64,000 nt of DNA. Origin: Vibrio sp. 10N.286.49.B1 (GTDB taxonomy: Bacteria; Pseudomonadota; Gammaproteobacteria; Enterobacterales; Vibrionaceae). The stretch spans positions 133,890 to 197,889 of the forward strand of contig NZ_MCUW01000010.1 in NCBI RefSeq assembly GCF_002873335.1. The letters run 5' to 3'. The translations under genes were made by a program, and so were the position numbers. Each line of letters opens with the position of its first letter. The stretch's first letter is position 1. This document shows, in pieces, positions 45,539 to 54,638 of the stretch. Under the pieces are notes generated by a model, which was not told where the DNA came from, searched no databases, and worked only from the letters and a program-made list of their open reading frames with translations.

Positions 45539-47023
45539 ATGAAAACGCAAGAACAATGGATTGAATATAGAGACGCATTAGCGATCGAACAGCGAGCTTT
45601 CCTCAACGGTGAGTATTGCAATGCAGCACAAGGTGAGACGCTAGAAGTCGTCAATCCAGCGACAGACGATATCATAGCGAACATCCCTCGCTGTCAGTCT
45701 GACGATGTGGATCTTGCGGTTAAGTACGCTAGGCAGGCTTTTATTGATGGAGAGTGGAGTCAAAGTGCTCCTTCACATCGTAAAGAAGTGTTGATGAAGT
45801 TTGCTGCGCTCATTGATGAAAACACCGAAGAATTAGCGATGTTGGAAACCATGGATACGGGTAAACCAATCTCGCACAGTGTGTCTACCGATATACCTGG
45901 TTCGGCAAAATCCATTCGTTGGTATGCCGAAGCCATCGATAAAGTGTACGGCGAAGTGGCGCCTACAGAAAAAGATGTCCACGCGTTCGTATCCCATCAA
46001 GCCATTGGCGTTGTCGCTGCCGTCGTACCATGGAATTTTCCTCTATGGTTGGGCAGTTGGAAACTAGGTCCAGCGCTTGCAGCGGGTAATAGCGTTATCC
46101 TCAAACCCTCAGAAAAATCCTCACTCACCGCGATTTTTCTCGGCAAGCTTGCCAATCAAGCGGGTATCCCACATGGCGTGTTTCAAGTTGTGACCGGATT
46201 TGGGCATGAAGCGGGCGAAGCACTTGCTCGACATGATGATGTGGATTGCATCGCGTTTACCGGCTCAACGCGTGTTGCGGGGCACCTAATGATTAGTTCG
46301 GGTGAAACCAATCTAAAGCGTGTTTGGGCTGAAGCGGGCGGCAAAAATGCCAATATCGTATTTGAAGATTATGAAAACCTTGATCGCGCAGCAGAAGAAA
46401 CCGCGGCGGGCTGTTTTTACAACCAAGGTGAAGTGTGTGTAGCCGCAACCCGTCTTTTGGTTCATGAGAGCATCAAAGAGGTGTTTATCGACAAAGTGAT
46501 CACGGCGGCGCAACGTTTTATGCCAAAAGATCCAATGGATCCAACCTCGGCGATGGGGGCATTGATTGACCGTGAGCACAAAGAAAAGGTCTTAGGCTAT
46601 TTGAAGTTAGCGCAAGACGCAGGCGCGGTGGTTCGCTGCGGCGGTGACGTTAAGGGTGTTGGCGCATTTGTTGAGCCTATCGTGATTGACCAAGTCGACA
46701 ATAAAATGCGTGTTGCTCAAGAAGAAATTTTTGGTCCGTTGTTATGCGTCATTTCATTTCAAACAGAGCAAGAAGCTATCGATATAGCAAATGACTCTAA
46801 ATACGGTCTGGGCGCAGCGCTGTGGAGCGATAACCTAAACCGAGTGCATCGTGTCGCCAAAAAGCTAGAAGCCGGTTCAGTTTGGGTCAACAACTACAAC
46901 GAAGGCGATATGACCGTCCCATTTGGTGGATTTAAAATGAGCGGAAATGGACGAGATAAATCGATCCACGCCATTGAAAAATTTACAGAAACCAAAACGA
47001 CGTGGATTCGTCTCCAACCTTAG
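45539..47023 (+). CDS. puuC: Gamma-glutamyl-gamma-aminobutyraldehyde dehydrogenase
   Basis: The 494-residue NAD(P)-dependent aldehyde dehydrogenase oxidises gamma-glutamyl-gamma-aminobutyraldehyde to gamma-glutamyl-GABA. Cofactor site VPWNFP and GSTRVAG, catalytic Glu in AEAGGKN and Cys in NQGEVCVAATR are all present. The length equals E. coli PuuC (495). AAGGAG precedes the ATG. Position between puuR and puuB supports the assignment over other aldehyde dehydrogenases. Confidence 0.92.
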   Translation: MKTQEQWIEYRDALAIEQRAFLNGEYCNAAQGETLEVVNPATDDIIANIPRCQSDDVDLAVKYARQAFIDGEWSQSAPSHRKEVLMKFAALIDENTEELAMLETMDTGKPISHSVSTDIPGSAKSIRWYAEAIDKVYGEVAPTEKDVHAFVSHQAIGVVAAVVPWNFPLWLGSWKLGPALAAGNSVILKPSEKSSLTAIFLGKLANQAGIPHGVFQVVTGFGHEAGEALARHDDVDCIAFTGSTRVAGHLMISSGETNLKRVWAEAGGKNANIVFEDYENLDRAAEETAAGCFYNQGEVCVAATRLLVHESIKEVFIDKVITAAQRFMPKDPMDPTSAMGALIDREHKEKVLGYLKLAQDAGAVVRCGGDVKGVGAFVEPIVIDQVDNKMRVAQEEIFGPLLCVISFQTEQEAIDIANDSKYGLGAALWSDNLNRVHRVAKKLEAGSVWVNNYNEGDMTVPFGGFKMSGNGRDKSIHAIEKFTETKTTWIRLQP

Positions 47024-47025
47024 AC

Positions 47026-47076
47026 CTATAGCATTTAAGTTTATCAAACGTAAATAAACGAAGTTTAAGGCTATAG
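47026..47076 (+). repeat. Inverted repeat between puuC and puuB
   Basis: CTATAGC (47026-47032) and GCTATAG (47070-47076) flank 37 bases with further weak pairing. It may be an mRNA stem-loop that sets relative expression. Confidence 0.4.
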
Positions 47077-47100
47077 CAGCAATAAAAAAGGAATTGAACA

Positions 47101-48378
47101 ATGAATAAACATACTGATTCATACTACGCCGACTCAATTTTAAATGTAAGTGAGTACCCACAACTGCGCGATAATATTGAGTGTGACGTATGTGTTGTTG
47201 GGGCTGGTTTCTCCGGCCTATCTTCTGCTCTGCACCTGGCAGAGAAGGGCTTTAAGGTAGTTATTCTAGAAAACGCTAAGGTTGGTTTTGGTGCTTCAGG
47301 GCGTAATGGCGGTCAGATTGTCAATAGCTACAGCCGTGATGTGGATGTGATTGAAAGCCGTTATGGCGAAAAACAAGCGAAAGCATTGTGTGACATGATT
47401 TTTGAAGGCGGCAGCATCATTCGCGGCTTGATTGATAAGCACAATATTGATTGTGATTTCAAACAAGGTGGGATGTTCACTGCGTTGAATTCAAAGCAGA
47501 TGAAAGGTTTAGAAGAACACAAAAAACACTGGGAACGTTACGGCAATGACCAGTTGAGCTTATTAGATGCGAAAGAAGTGGAATCTGCAGTTGGGACAAG
47601 CGCTTACCAAGGTGCCTTGCTTGATATGAGCGGTGGGCATATACACCCACTGAAACTGGCCTTAGGTGAAGCGACAGCCGTGACCGCGCTGGGCGGACGC
47701 ATTTTCGAACAATCAGGCGTGACCCGAATTGATAAAGGAGCGAATCCTGTTGCTCATACTGAGCATGGTAGTGTGAAAGCAAAATATATGGTGCTGGCGG
47801 GTAATGCATACCTGGGTGGTTTAGCGCCGAATATCAGTAATAAAGCGATCCCTTGTGGTACTCAAGTTGTTGCGACAGAGCCTTTATCAGAAGCGCAACT
47901 GCAACAAATTTTACCGTCAGATTATTGCGTCGAGGATTGCAATTACCTGTTGGATTACTTCCGTCTTAGTGCAGACAAGCGCTTGTTGTTTGGTGGTGGT
48001 GTCGTGTATGGCGCTCGTGACCCAGAAAACATTGAATCTTTGCTTCGTCCTAAAATGGAAAAAATCTTTCCACAGCTTAAAGGCATTGGGATTGATTACA
48101 AATGGACAGGTAACTTCTTGTTGACGTACTCACGCATGCCACAGTTTGGTTCATTTTCTGACAATATCTACTACTTGCAGGGATACAGTGGCCATGGTGT
48201 CACCTGTACTCACCTTGCGGGTAAGTTGCTTGCTGAGGCCTTAGCGGGTCATGCTGAACGCTTTGACGCCTTTGCACAGCTTACTCATATTGCCTTTCCA
48301 GGAGGCCGCCATTTTGCCATTCCAATGACGGCAATGGGCGCGGCGTATTATAACTTGCGTGACAAGCTTGCCATCTAG
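47101..48378 (+). CDS. puuB: Gamma-glutamylputrescine oxidoreductase
   Basis: The 425-residue FAD-dependent amine oxidase of the DadA/GlpD type oxidises gamma-glutamylputrescine to the aldehyde, ammonia and peroxide. The dinucleotide site VVGAGFSGLSSALHLAEKG lies at residues about 31-50, and FGASGRNGGQI follows at about 62-72. AAGGAA precedes the ATG. The gene completes puuDRCB. Confidence 0.92.
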   Translation: MNKHTDSYYADSILNVSEYPQLRDNIECDVCVVGAGFSGLSSALHLAEKGFKVVILENAKVGFGASGRNGGQIVNSYSRDVDVIESRYGEKQAKALCDMIFEGGSIIRGLIDKHNIDCDFKQGGMFTALNSKQMKGLEEHKKHWERYGNDQLSLLDAKEVESAVGTSAYQGALLDMSGGHIHPLKLALGEATAVTALGGRIFEQSGVTRIDKGANPVAHTEHGSVKAKYMVLAGNAYLGGLAPNISNKAIPCGTQVVATEPLSEAQLQQILPSDYCVEDCNYLLDYFRLSADKRLLFGGGVVYGARDPENIESLLRPKMEKIFPQLKGIGIDYKWTGNFLLTYSRMPQFGSFSDNIYYLQGYSGHGVTCTHLAGKLLAEALAGHAERFDAFAQLTHIAFPGGRHFAIPMTAMGAAYYNLRDKLAI

Positions 48379-48486
48379 GCAGCGTGTACCCTAAGACTCA
48401 TTCAATAACGTGAAACACACAAAAGAAGCGCCTGCTATGACGGGCGCTCATCAGCCAAGATCAACGAATCGATAAAGGAAGATCCC

Positions 48487-49353
48487 ATGAGTAGAGTAGT
48501 AAAATTCGCCGCACTTCAGCTGTCCAAAACGTGGGACCTAGACGCCAATATGGCGAAAATCAAAGGTGCCATTCGTGAAGCTGCTGCCAATGGCGCCAAT
48601 GTTGTTGTTCCACAGGAGCTGTTTGCCGCCCCTTACTTTTGTAAGAAGCAAGAATCGAAATATTTTGAGTTGGCCGAAGAGTTGGCGACCAGTCCACTGA
48701 TTAAAACGATGAGTGAACTTGCTAAAGAGCTTAATGTCGTGATCCCTGTGAGCTATTTCGAGAAAGCAGGCAATACCTTTTTTAACTCACTCGTCATGAT
48801 TGATGCCGATGGCACCATCTTAGAAAATTACCGCAAATCACACATCCCAGATGGCCCGGGTTATAGTGAGAAATACTACTTCAGCCCGGGTGACACAGGG
48901 TTTAAAGTCTGGAAAACAAAATTCGGTACTTTTGGCGCTGGTATTTGTTGGGACCAATGGTTCCCTGAGCTTGCTCGCAGCTTGGCTTTAAACGGAGCAG
49001 AGGCGATTTTTTATCCTACGGCGATAGGCTCGGAGCCTCAAGATCTGACATTAGATTCGCGCGATCATTGGCAACGCACAATGCAAGGTCACTCTGCCGC
49101 TAATCTAGTGCCAGTCGTTGCATCAAACCGTGTGGGTGTTGAAGTCGATGACGGTATTGAAACGACCTTTTATGGTTCATCGTTTATTACCGATCATACC
49201 GGTGGAAAATTGGCAGAAGCGCCACGCGAAGGTGAGACCATTATCTACGCTGAGATCGACCTTCAAGCAACCACCAAAGCTCGTCATGCTTGGGGTTTAT
49301 TCCGAGACCGTCGTCCTGATTTATATCAAGATGTCATGAGTATGGCTCTATAG
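48487..49353 (+). CDS. aguB: N-carbamoylputrescine amidase
   Basis: The 288-residue nitrilase-superfamily enzyme hydrolyses N-carbamoylputrescine to putrescine, CO2 and ammonia. The Glu-Lys-Cys triad is visible in VPQELFAAPYF, NYRKSHIPDG and GAGICWDQWFPE. AAGGAAG precedes the ATG. The next gene, aguA, makes its substrate and starts only ten bases after its stop, so the two are coupled. Confidence 0.94.
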   Translation: MSRVVKFAALQLSKTWDLDANMAKIKGAIREAAANGANVVVPQELFAAPYFCKKQESKYFELAEELATSPLIKTMSELAKELNVVIPVSYFEKAGNTFFNSLVMIDADGTILENYRKSHIPDGPGYSEKYYFSPGDTGFKVWKTKFGTFGAGICWDQWFPELARSLALNGAEAIFYPTAIGSEPQDLTLDSRDHWQRTMQGHSAANLVPVVASNRVGVEVDDGIETTFYGSSFITDHTGGKLAEAPREGETIIYAEIDLQATTKARHAWGLFRDRRPDLYQDVMSMAL

Positions 49354-49363
49354 CGAGGTCATG

Positions 49364-50446
49364 ATGAGACTCACTACGACCCCAAAACAAGATGGTTTCT
49401 CTTTTCCGGCTGAGTTTGAGCCGGTAAGAGAAGTATGGTTGGCTTGGCCCGAGCGCAAAGATAACTGGCGCAACGATGCTAAACCGGCGCAACAAACCTT
49501 TGCTAATGTGGCTAATGCCATTGCCGACGTAGTTCAGGTCACTGTCGCAGTGACGTCTACCCAATATGAACGAGCTCGCACTCAACTACATAGTTCAATA
49601 AAGCTCGTAGAGATGGCATACAACGACTCATGGATGCGAGATATTGGACCAACAGTGGTCGTGAATGCTCGCGGAGAACGCCGAGGAATAAGCTGGAAAT
49701 TTAATGCTTGGGGCGGCGAGTATAATGGCTTGTATGATGACTGGAGCGCCGACGATCAAGTGGCGGAGTCAGTATGTGAAGTCGCCGGAATGGATTATTA
49801 CCAAGCGCCAATCGTGCTAGAGGGTGGTTCTATTCACACCGATGGTGAAGGGACGTTATACACAACCGAAGAGTGTTTGCTAAGCCCCGGACGAAATCCA
49901 GAGTTACAACAAACCGATATCGAAAAAACCTTATGCGAATACTTGGGCGTTGAGAAAATAGTCTGGTTACCTAAAGGCCTTTATAACGATGAAACGGATG
50001 GTCATGTTGATAACCTTATTCACGTAATTGGCCCGGCAAAAGTGATACTGAGTTGGACGGATGATCCCTTCGATCCACAATTTAAGCTATCTCGAGAGGC
50101 TTATACGGCACTGCGTAGTCAAAAAGATGCAAAAGGTCGTGACATTGAGGTGATTAAAATACCAGTTCCTGGTCCTTTGTATTACACCCAAGAAGAAGCC
50201 GAAGGGATTGATTCCAGTGATGGCATGGTTCGACAAGAAGGGGAGCGACTAAGCGCATCATACGCTAACTTTTTGATGGTAAATGAACATGTGTTTCTGC
50301 CATTTCTTGATGAGCAGTTTGACAGCATCGCGATTGAGATACTAAAAAAAGCGTTACCAAATTTTCATATTGTGGGTATACCTACCAGAGAAGTTCTACT
50401 GGGCGGTGGCAACATTCACTGTATAACACAGCAGATCCCTGCTTAA
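49364..50446 (+). CDS. aguA: Agmatine deiminase
   Basis: The 360-residue guanidine-modifying enzyme converts agmatine to N-carbamoylputrescine and ammonia. Family motifs are EVWLAWPERKDNWR at the N terminus, the central DSWMRDIGPT, and the catalytic Cys in GGGNIHCITQQIP. Two adjacent ATGs (49361 and 49364) are possible; GAGG is five bases before the second, which I prefer. It follows aguB in the same operon. Confidence 0.94.
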   Translation: MRLTTTPKQDGFSFPAEFEPVREVWLAWPERKDNWRNDAKPAQQTFANVANAIADVVQVTVAVTSTQYERARTQLHSSIKLVEMAYNDSWMRDIGPTVVVNARGERRGISWKFNAWGGEYNGLYDDWSADDQVAESVCEVAGMDYYQAPIVLEGGSIHTDGEGTLYTTEECLLSPGRNPELQQTDIEKTLCEYLGVEKIVWLPKGLYNDETDGHVDNLIHVIGPAKVILSWTDDPFDPQFKLSREAYTALRSQKDAKGRDIEVIKIPVPGPLYYTQEEAEGIDSSDGMVRQEGERLSASYANFLMVNEHVFLPFLDEQFDSIAIEILKKALPNFHIVGIPTREVLLGGGNIHCITQQIPA

Positions 50447-50508
50447 TAAATAGGTGTTTTCCGATAAAAGCATGTGGCCTAAGGAAGACAGAAGGAAGGT
50501 AAATCAAT

Positions 50509-51936
50509 ATGCAGCAAATACAAAATAAAAGCTTACTCTCTTTTATGACTTCTGCAGCGAAGCAGGCTATTTCGGTAACTAACCCCGCCACTGGAGACAT
50601 TGTTGGCCACGCGCCAGTGTCTAATGAACAAACCTTAATGGACGCCATTGAGCGGTCCCATATCGCCCAAAAAGAATGGGCGAAGTTACCGGCAAAAACA
50701 CGTGCGGGTATGCTGAATCGCTGGTATCAGTTGATGCTAGAGAACAAAGACGATCTCGCAAGAATTATGACGCTTGAGCAAGGCAAGCCTCTGGCCGAAG
50801 CCGCAGGTGAAGTGCTTTATGGCGCCAGCTTTATTGAATGGTTTTCTGAAGAAGCTAAACGTACCTATGGCGACACTATTCCAGGCCCAACGGCAGATAA
50901 GCGATTGGTAACCATCAAGCAACCGATTGGGGTGGCGTGTGCGATCACGCCGTGGAACTTCCCTATCGCTATGATCACCCGTAAGGCCGGTCCAGCGCTC
51001 GCGGCGGGTTGTAGTTTTATTGTTAAGCCTTCTGATTCGACGCCGCTGTCAGCATTTGCCACGGTAGAATTAGCGTATCAAGCGGGTATTCCTCGCGATG
51101 TATTACAGGTGGTATTGGGAGAAAGTTCTCGCAAAATCGGTGCAATTTTTACATCGCACCCGCTCATTCGAAAACTGTCTTTTACGGGGTCAACGCAAGT
51201 CGGCAGCGTACTGATGGCGCAAAGTGCGAAGGACATCAAACGCACGTCAATGGAACTTGGTGGCAACGCACCGTTCATCGTTTTTGAGGATGCTGACATC
51301 GATGCGGCTATCCAAGGGGCAATGGCCTCTAAATTCCGTAACGCAGGACAGACATGTGTGTGTGCAAACCGATTTTATGTGCATAACAAGGTGTACGATG
51401 AATTCGTTAACAAATTTGATGCGGCGGTTCAGCAACTGAAAGTAGGAAATGGTCTGGATGAAGGCGTGAATGTGGGCCCTGTCATTAGTGAATCGGCTAA
51501 GCAAGGGATTCAAGCGCTTATTGACCGTGCCATTGAGCAGGGTGCGACCCCTACGTCAGAGTTGCAAAAGCTGGATGGTTTGTTTATGCAACCTGTCGTA
51601 CTTAAAGATGTGACCCATCGTATGGACATCATCCAAGAAGAGATCTTTGGTCCGGTTGCACCGGTTGTGCGTTTTGAGACGGATGAAGAGCTGATTGAGA
51701 TGGCGAATGACACCATCTATGGCCTAGCATCTTACTTTTATAGCCAAAACATACATCGTGTTTGGAAGGTCGCGGAAGCGCTCGAGTATGGCATGGTGGG
51801 AATTAACGAAGGGATCATCTCTACAGAATTGGCGCCATTTGGTGGCGTGAAACAATCGGGCATTGGGCGTGAAGGCGCAAAACAGGGTATTGACGAATAT
51901 ATGGACGTTAAATACCTGTGTTTTGGTGGCAACTAA
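50509..51936 (+). CDS. gabD: Succinate-semialdehyde dehydrogenase
   Basis: The 475-residue aldehyde dehydrogenase oxidises succinate semialdehyde to succinate. Visible are TPWNFP, GSTQVGSVL, the Glu in MELGGNAPFIV and the catalytic Cys in NAGQTCVCANRFYV, typical of GabD. A good AAGGAAGG ribosome site precedes the ATG. gabT, which makes its substrate, follows after 14 nt. Confidence 0.94.
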   Translation: MQQIQNKSLLSFMTSAAKQAISVTNPATGDIVGHAPVSNEQTLMDAIERSHIAQKEWAKLPAKTRAGMLNRWYQLMLENKDDLARIMTLEQGKPLAEAAGEVLYGASFIEWFSEEAKRTYGDTIPGPTADKRLVTIKQPIGVACAITPWNFPIAMITRKAGPALAAGCSFIVKPSDSTPLSAFATVELAYQAGIPRDVLQVVLGESSRKIGAIFTSHPLIRKLSFTGSTQVGSVLMAQSAKDIKRTSMELGGNAPFIVFEDADIDAAIQGAMASKFRNAGQTCVCANRFYVHNKVYDEFVNKFDAAVQQLKVGNGLDEGVNVGPVISESAKQGIQALIDRAIEQGATPTSELQKLDGLFMQPVVLKDVTHRMDIIQEEIFGPVAPVVRFETDEELIEMANDTIYGLASYFYSQNIHRVWKVAEALEYGMVGINEGIISTELAPFGGVKQSGIGREGAKQGIDEYMDVKYLCFGGN

Positions 51937-51950
51937 GAAGGACAATTAAA

Positions 51951-53225
51951 ATGAACAATCAACAATTACACCAAAGAAGAAATCAAGTCATTGCCCAAGG
52001 CATGGGTGCGCTGTACCCACTTTACGTAACGAAAGCGGATAATGCTTTGGTCTGGGATGTCGATGGTAACAAGTATATTGACTTTGCTGCGGGCATTGCT
52101 GTCACCAATACGGGCCACTCGAATAAGCGCATCTCTGAGGCCGTGAAGGCACAGATTGATAATTTCTCGCATACTTGTGCGATGGTGACGCCGTATGAGT
52201 CATTCGTGGAGTTGGCCGAAAAACTAACCGATATTGTCCCGGGTGATACTCAGAAAAAAGCGATTTTCTTAACAACAGGTGCTGAAGCGGTAGAAAATGC
52301 TGTCAAGGTTGCTCGTGCTCATACCGGCCGCAGTGGAGTGATTGCCTTTAAAGGTGGCTTCCACGGTCGAACCAATATGACGATGGGTTTAACAGGCAAG
52401 GTTGCACCTTATAAGGCAGGCTTTGGACCGTTCCCTAATGAAATTTTTCATGCACCGTATCCGAATGAGTACCACGGTGTGTCGATTGAGCAAAGCCTTC
52501 AAGCCCTACAAGATTTGTTTGCCTGCGATATTGAACCTAGCCGAGTCGCTGCGATCATTTTTGAACCAGTACAAGGCGAAGGCGGCTTTTATCAAGCACC
52601 GCCAGCCTTTGCACAAGCGCTGCGTAAGCTGTGTGATGACCACGGTATTTTGTTGATTGCTGATGAAATTCAAACGGGCTTTGCCCGTACGGGTAAAATG
52701 TTTGCGACAGAATATCTGGGGATTGAACCGGATATGATGACGCTAGCAAAAGGGATTGCTGGTGGTTTTCCAATCTCTGCATTAGTCGGTAAGGCACATG
52801 TCATGGACTCTGCGTTGCCGGGTGGTTTAGGTGGCACTTATGCGGGTTCACCTCTTGGATGTGTTGCGGGTCTTGAAGTGCTTAAGATCATCGAAGAAGA
52901 GCAGTTATGCGCAAAAGCGCAAGGGATTGGTGAAATCGTAAATGCTCGTATCAATAAACTAAAAGAAACCGTGCCGGCAATTGGCGAAGTCCGTACGATT
53001 GGCGCGATGATGGCCATTGAATTTACGGACCCTAACACGGGCTTACCTGGTCAAGATATAACGAAAGCGGTCATTGGGAAGGCGCAAGAAAATGGCCTGA
53101 TTTTATTATCATGTGGTGTAAAAGCGAATGTCATTCGCCTCTTACCACCGCTAACGATAGAACCTGAAGTTTTGGCTGAGGGTTTAGACAAGCTAGAAGC
53201 GATCATTCAAGACGTCGCAAAATAG
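51951..53225 (+). CDS. gabT: 4-aminobutyrate aminotransferase
   Basis: The 424-residue PLP enzyme of the class III aminotransferases converts GABA and 2-oxoglutarate to succinate semialdehyde and glutamate. The PLP lysine lies in LAKGIAGGFP, and IADEIQTGFARTGKMFA and GGLGGTYAGSPLGCVAGLEV are typical of GabT/PuuE. The ATG at 51951 has AAGGA upstream; the frame's earlier start lies in gabD. It ends the polyamine operon before a strong terminator and can serve as PuuE. Confidence 0.93.
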   Translation: MNNQQLHQRRNQVIAQGMGALYPLYVTKADNALVWDVDGNKYIDFAAGIAVTNTGHSNKRISEAVKAQIDNFSHTCAMVTPYESFVELAEKLTDIVPGDTQKKAIFLTTGAEAVENAVKVARAHTGRSGVIAFKGGFHGRTNMTMGLTGKVAPYKAGFGPFPNEIFHAPYPNEYHGVSIEQSLQALQDLFACDIEPSRVAAIIFEPVQGEGGFYQAPPAFAQALRKLCDDHGILLIADEIQTGFARTGKMFATEYLGIEPDMMTLAKGIAGGFPISALVGKAHVMDSALPGGLGGTYAGSPLGCVAGLEVLKIIEEEQLCAKAQGIGEIVNARINKLKETVPAIGEVRTIGAMMAIEFTDPNTGLPGQDITKAVIGKAQENGLILLSCGVKANVIRLLPPLTIEPEVLAEGLDKLEAIIQDVAK

Positions 53226-53291
53226 CGATGACGTCTGCCGAGCAAACGATGATGTAAGCCGTACATCTATTTTGTATCATCGTGGTAAAGC

Positions 53292-53328
53292 AAAGCCCCC
53301 TCGATTCGAGTCCGAGGGGGCTTTTTTT
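53292..53328 (+). terminator. Strong terminator after gabT
   Basis: AAAGCCCCCTCG (53292-53303) and CGAGGGGGCTTT (53313-53324) form a 12-bp stem with T7. It ends the polyamine operon. Confidence 0.93.
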
Positions 53329-53487
53329 ATCGTTACTACAGATGTGATATTGCGATGTCGTAATGACATACTGTTGGGGCTGCAGTGAGTGATCGGCACT
53401 ACGAGTGATCCAAGCAAAAAGCGTTCTGATAATCAATGTTTGAGAGAGCCAGTACTTGAGATAGTCTGCGCTTAAGATAACCGATGT

Positions 53488-54129
53488 TTAAGATAATAAC
53501 GGTAAGACATCGTACAAACTCTCAAATAAATAGTCGGCTTCGGCTTTGACATCGCTATCAGGAAGCAACATGTCAGGAATCATGGCCGCTATACATCCAG
53601 CGCTTTTCCCCGCTCGCATCCCATTATTTGAATCTTCAAGTACCAGACATTGAGATGGCTTGATCCCCAGTTGTGCGCAAGCCATAAGGTAGCAATCGGG
53701 CTGAGGTTTACCGTTAAGTACATCCTCAGCGGTAATAATGAGATCGAATTGCTTTAGATAATCGGACTGATAAAAGTTACGTTCTACCTCCTGACGGTGT
53801 GAGGACGTCACTAACGCTATGGTTAAGCCTTGATGTTTGGCCATTTGAAATACGGCATGAAACCCAGGTTTGAACGTCACACCTTGCGAACGTGCGCGAT
53901 GAAAATGTTGATCGCGTACTGTACGGAAAGCTCTTAAATCAAGGAGGTGCCTAAAATGCTCACTTAGTATCCGTTCACATTCAGAATCTTGCACACCAAT
54001 AAAAGTGCGGTAGAGATCATCATTTAACTCAAGACCTTGTTGTCTCGCAGCATGTTGCCAGCTGACTTTGTACAAAACTTCAGTGTCAAAAATCAAACCA
54101 TCCATATCAAACAATAGCGCCCTAATCAT
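53488..54129 (-). CDS. HAD-superfamily phosphatase (beta-phosphoglucomutase-like)
   Basis: This 213-residue protein has HAD motif I in LLFDMDGLIFDTE, motif II in VTSS, a Lys in GKPQPDCYLMA and motif IV in LVLEDSNNGMRAG. The helical cap after motif I fits subfamily I, which includes beta-phosphoglucomutase and sugar-phosphate phosphatases. The substrate is unknown. It is divergent from mtlA, so a sugar-phosphate role is plausible but unproven. Confidence 0.88.
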   Translation of the reverse strand: MIRALLFDMDGLIFDTEVLYKVSWQHAARQQGLELNDDLYRTFIGVQDSECERILSEHFRHLLDLRAFRTVRDQHFHRARSQGVTFKPGFHAVFQMAKHQGLTIALVTSSHRQEVERNFYQSDYLKQFDLIITAEDVLNGKPQPDCYLMACAQLGIKPSQCLVLEDSNNGMRAGKSAGCIAAMIPDMLLPDSDVKAEADYLFESLYDVLPLLS

Positions 54130-54340
54130 CTCTCATCCTTGTTTCATTATCAAAATGCTCACAGCCTCACGCAGGAGGTACACAGTAATCGACGATCAAT
54201 TTAAGCAATAAATGGGCTGAAAAATCAAATTCAATTCTGTAATTAAATTACATAGCGGGGTGGTTTGGCTTAATTAGTGTGCGATTTTAACGGGTGAGGC
54301 ATCGGTGCTTATCGAGATTATTGATGCCATTTATAAATAA

Positions 54341-54517
54341 TGTGAAGCTCATCACTAACTAAAAGTGGTTAATGCATGGGGCAAAAGTGACCCTTATCAC
54401 TGTTTATTGATAATTATTATCACTAAAAACAAGTTGTAATTTATAAACGGCGAAATGTTGTGAGCTGTATCACCAAAAATTAAATATCACGGAATGAATT
54501 CAGTGATGTGCATCACA
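54341..54517 (+). promoter_or_regulatory. Four CRP sites and a Fur-like dyad upstream of mtlA
   Basis: Four TGTGA-N6-TCACA-type sites lie at 54341-54356, 54386-54401, 54459-54474 and 54502-54517; the second and fourth have symmetric halves or one mismatch. E. coli mtlA also has several CRP sites. Between sites two and three, TGATAAT-T-ATTATCA (54408-54422) is a perfect 7-1-7 dyad of the Fur type. The remaining intergenic sequence back to 54130 shows no gene. Confidence 0.7.
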
Positions 54518-54638
54518 AAGTGCTGCCAATTGAGGCATTTTAGAAATCTTGTGTTACTTTTATATGGACTTTTGAAAAACACTTTTTGTCAACGAACACA
54601 TTATATCAGCGAATATTACAATAACGAGGACACCCTAT

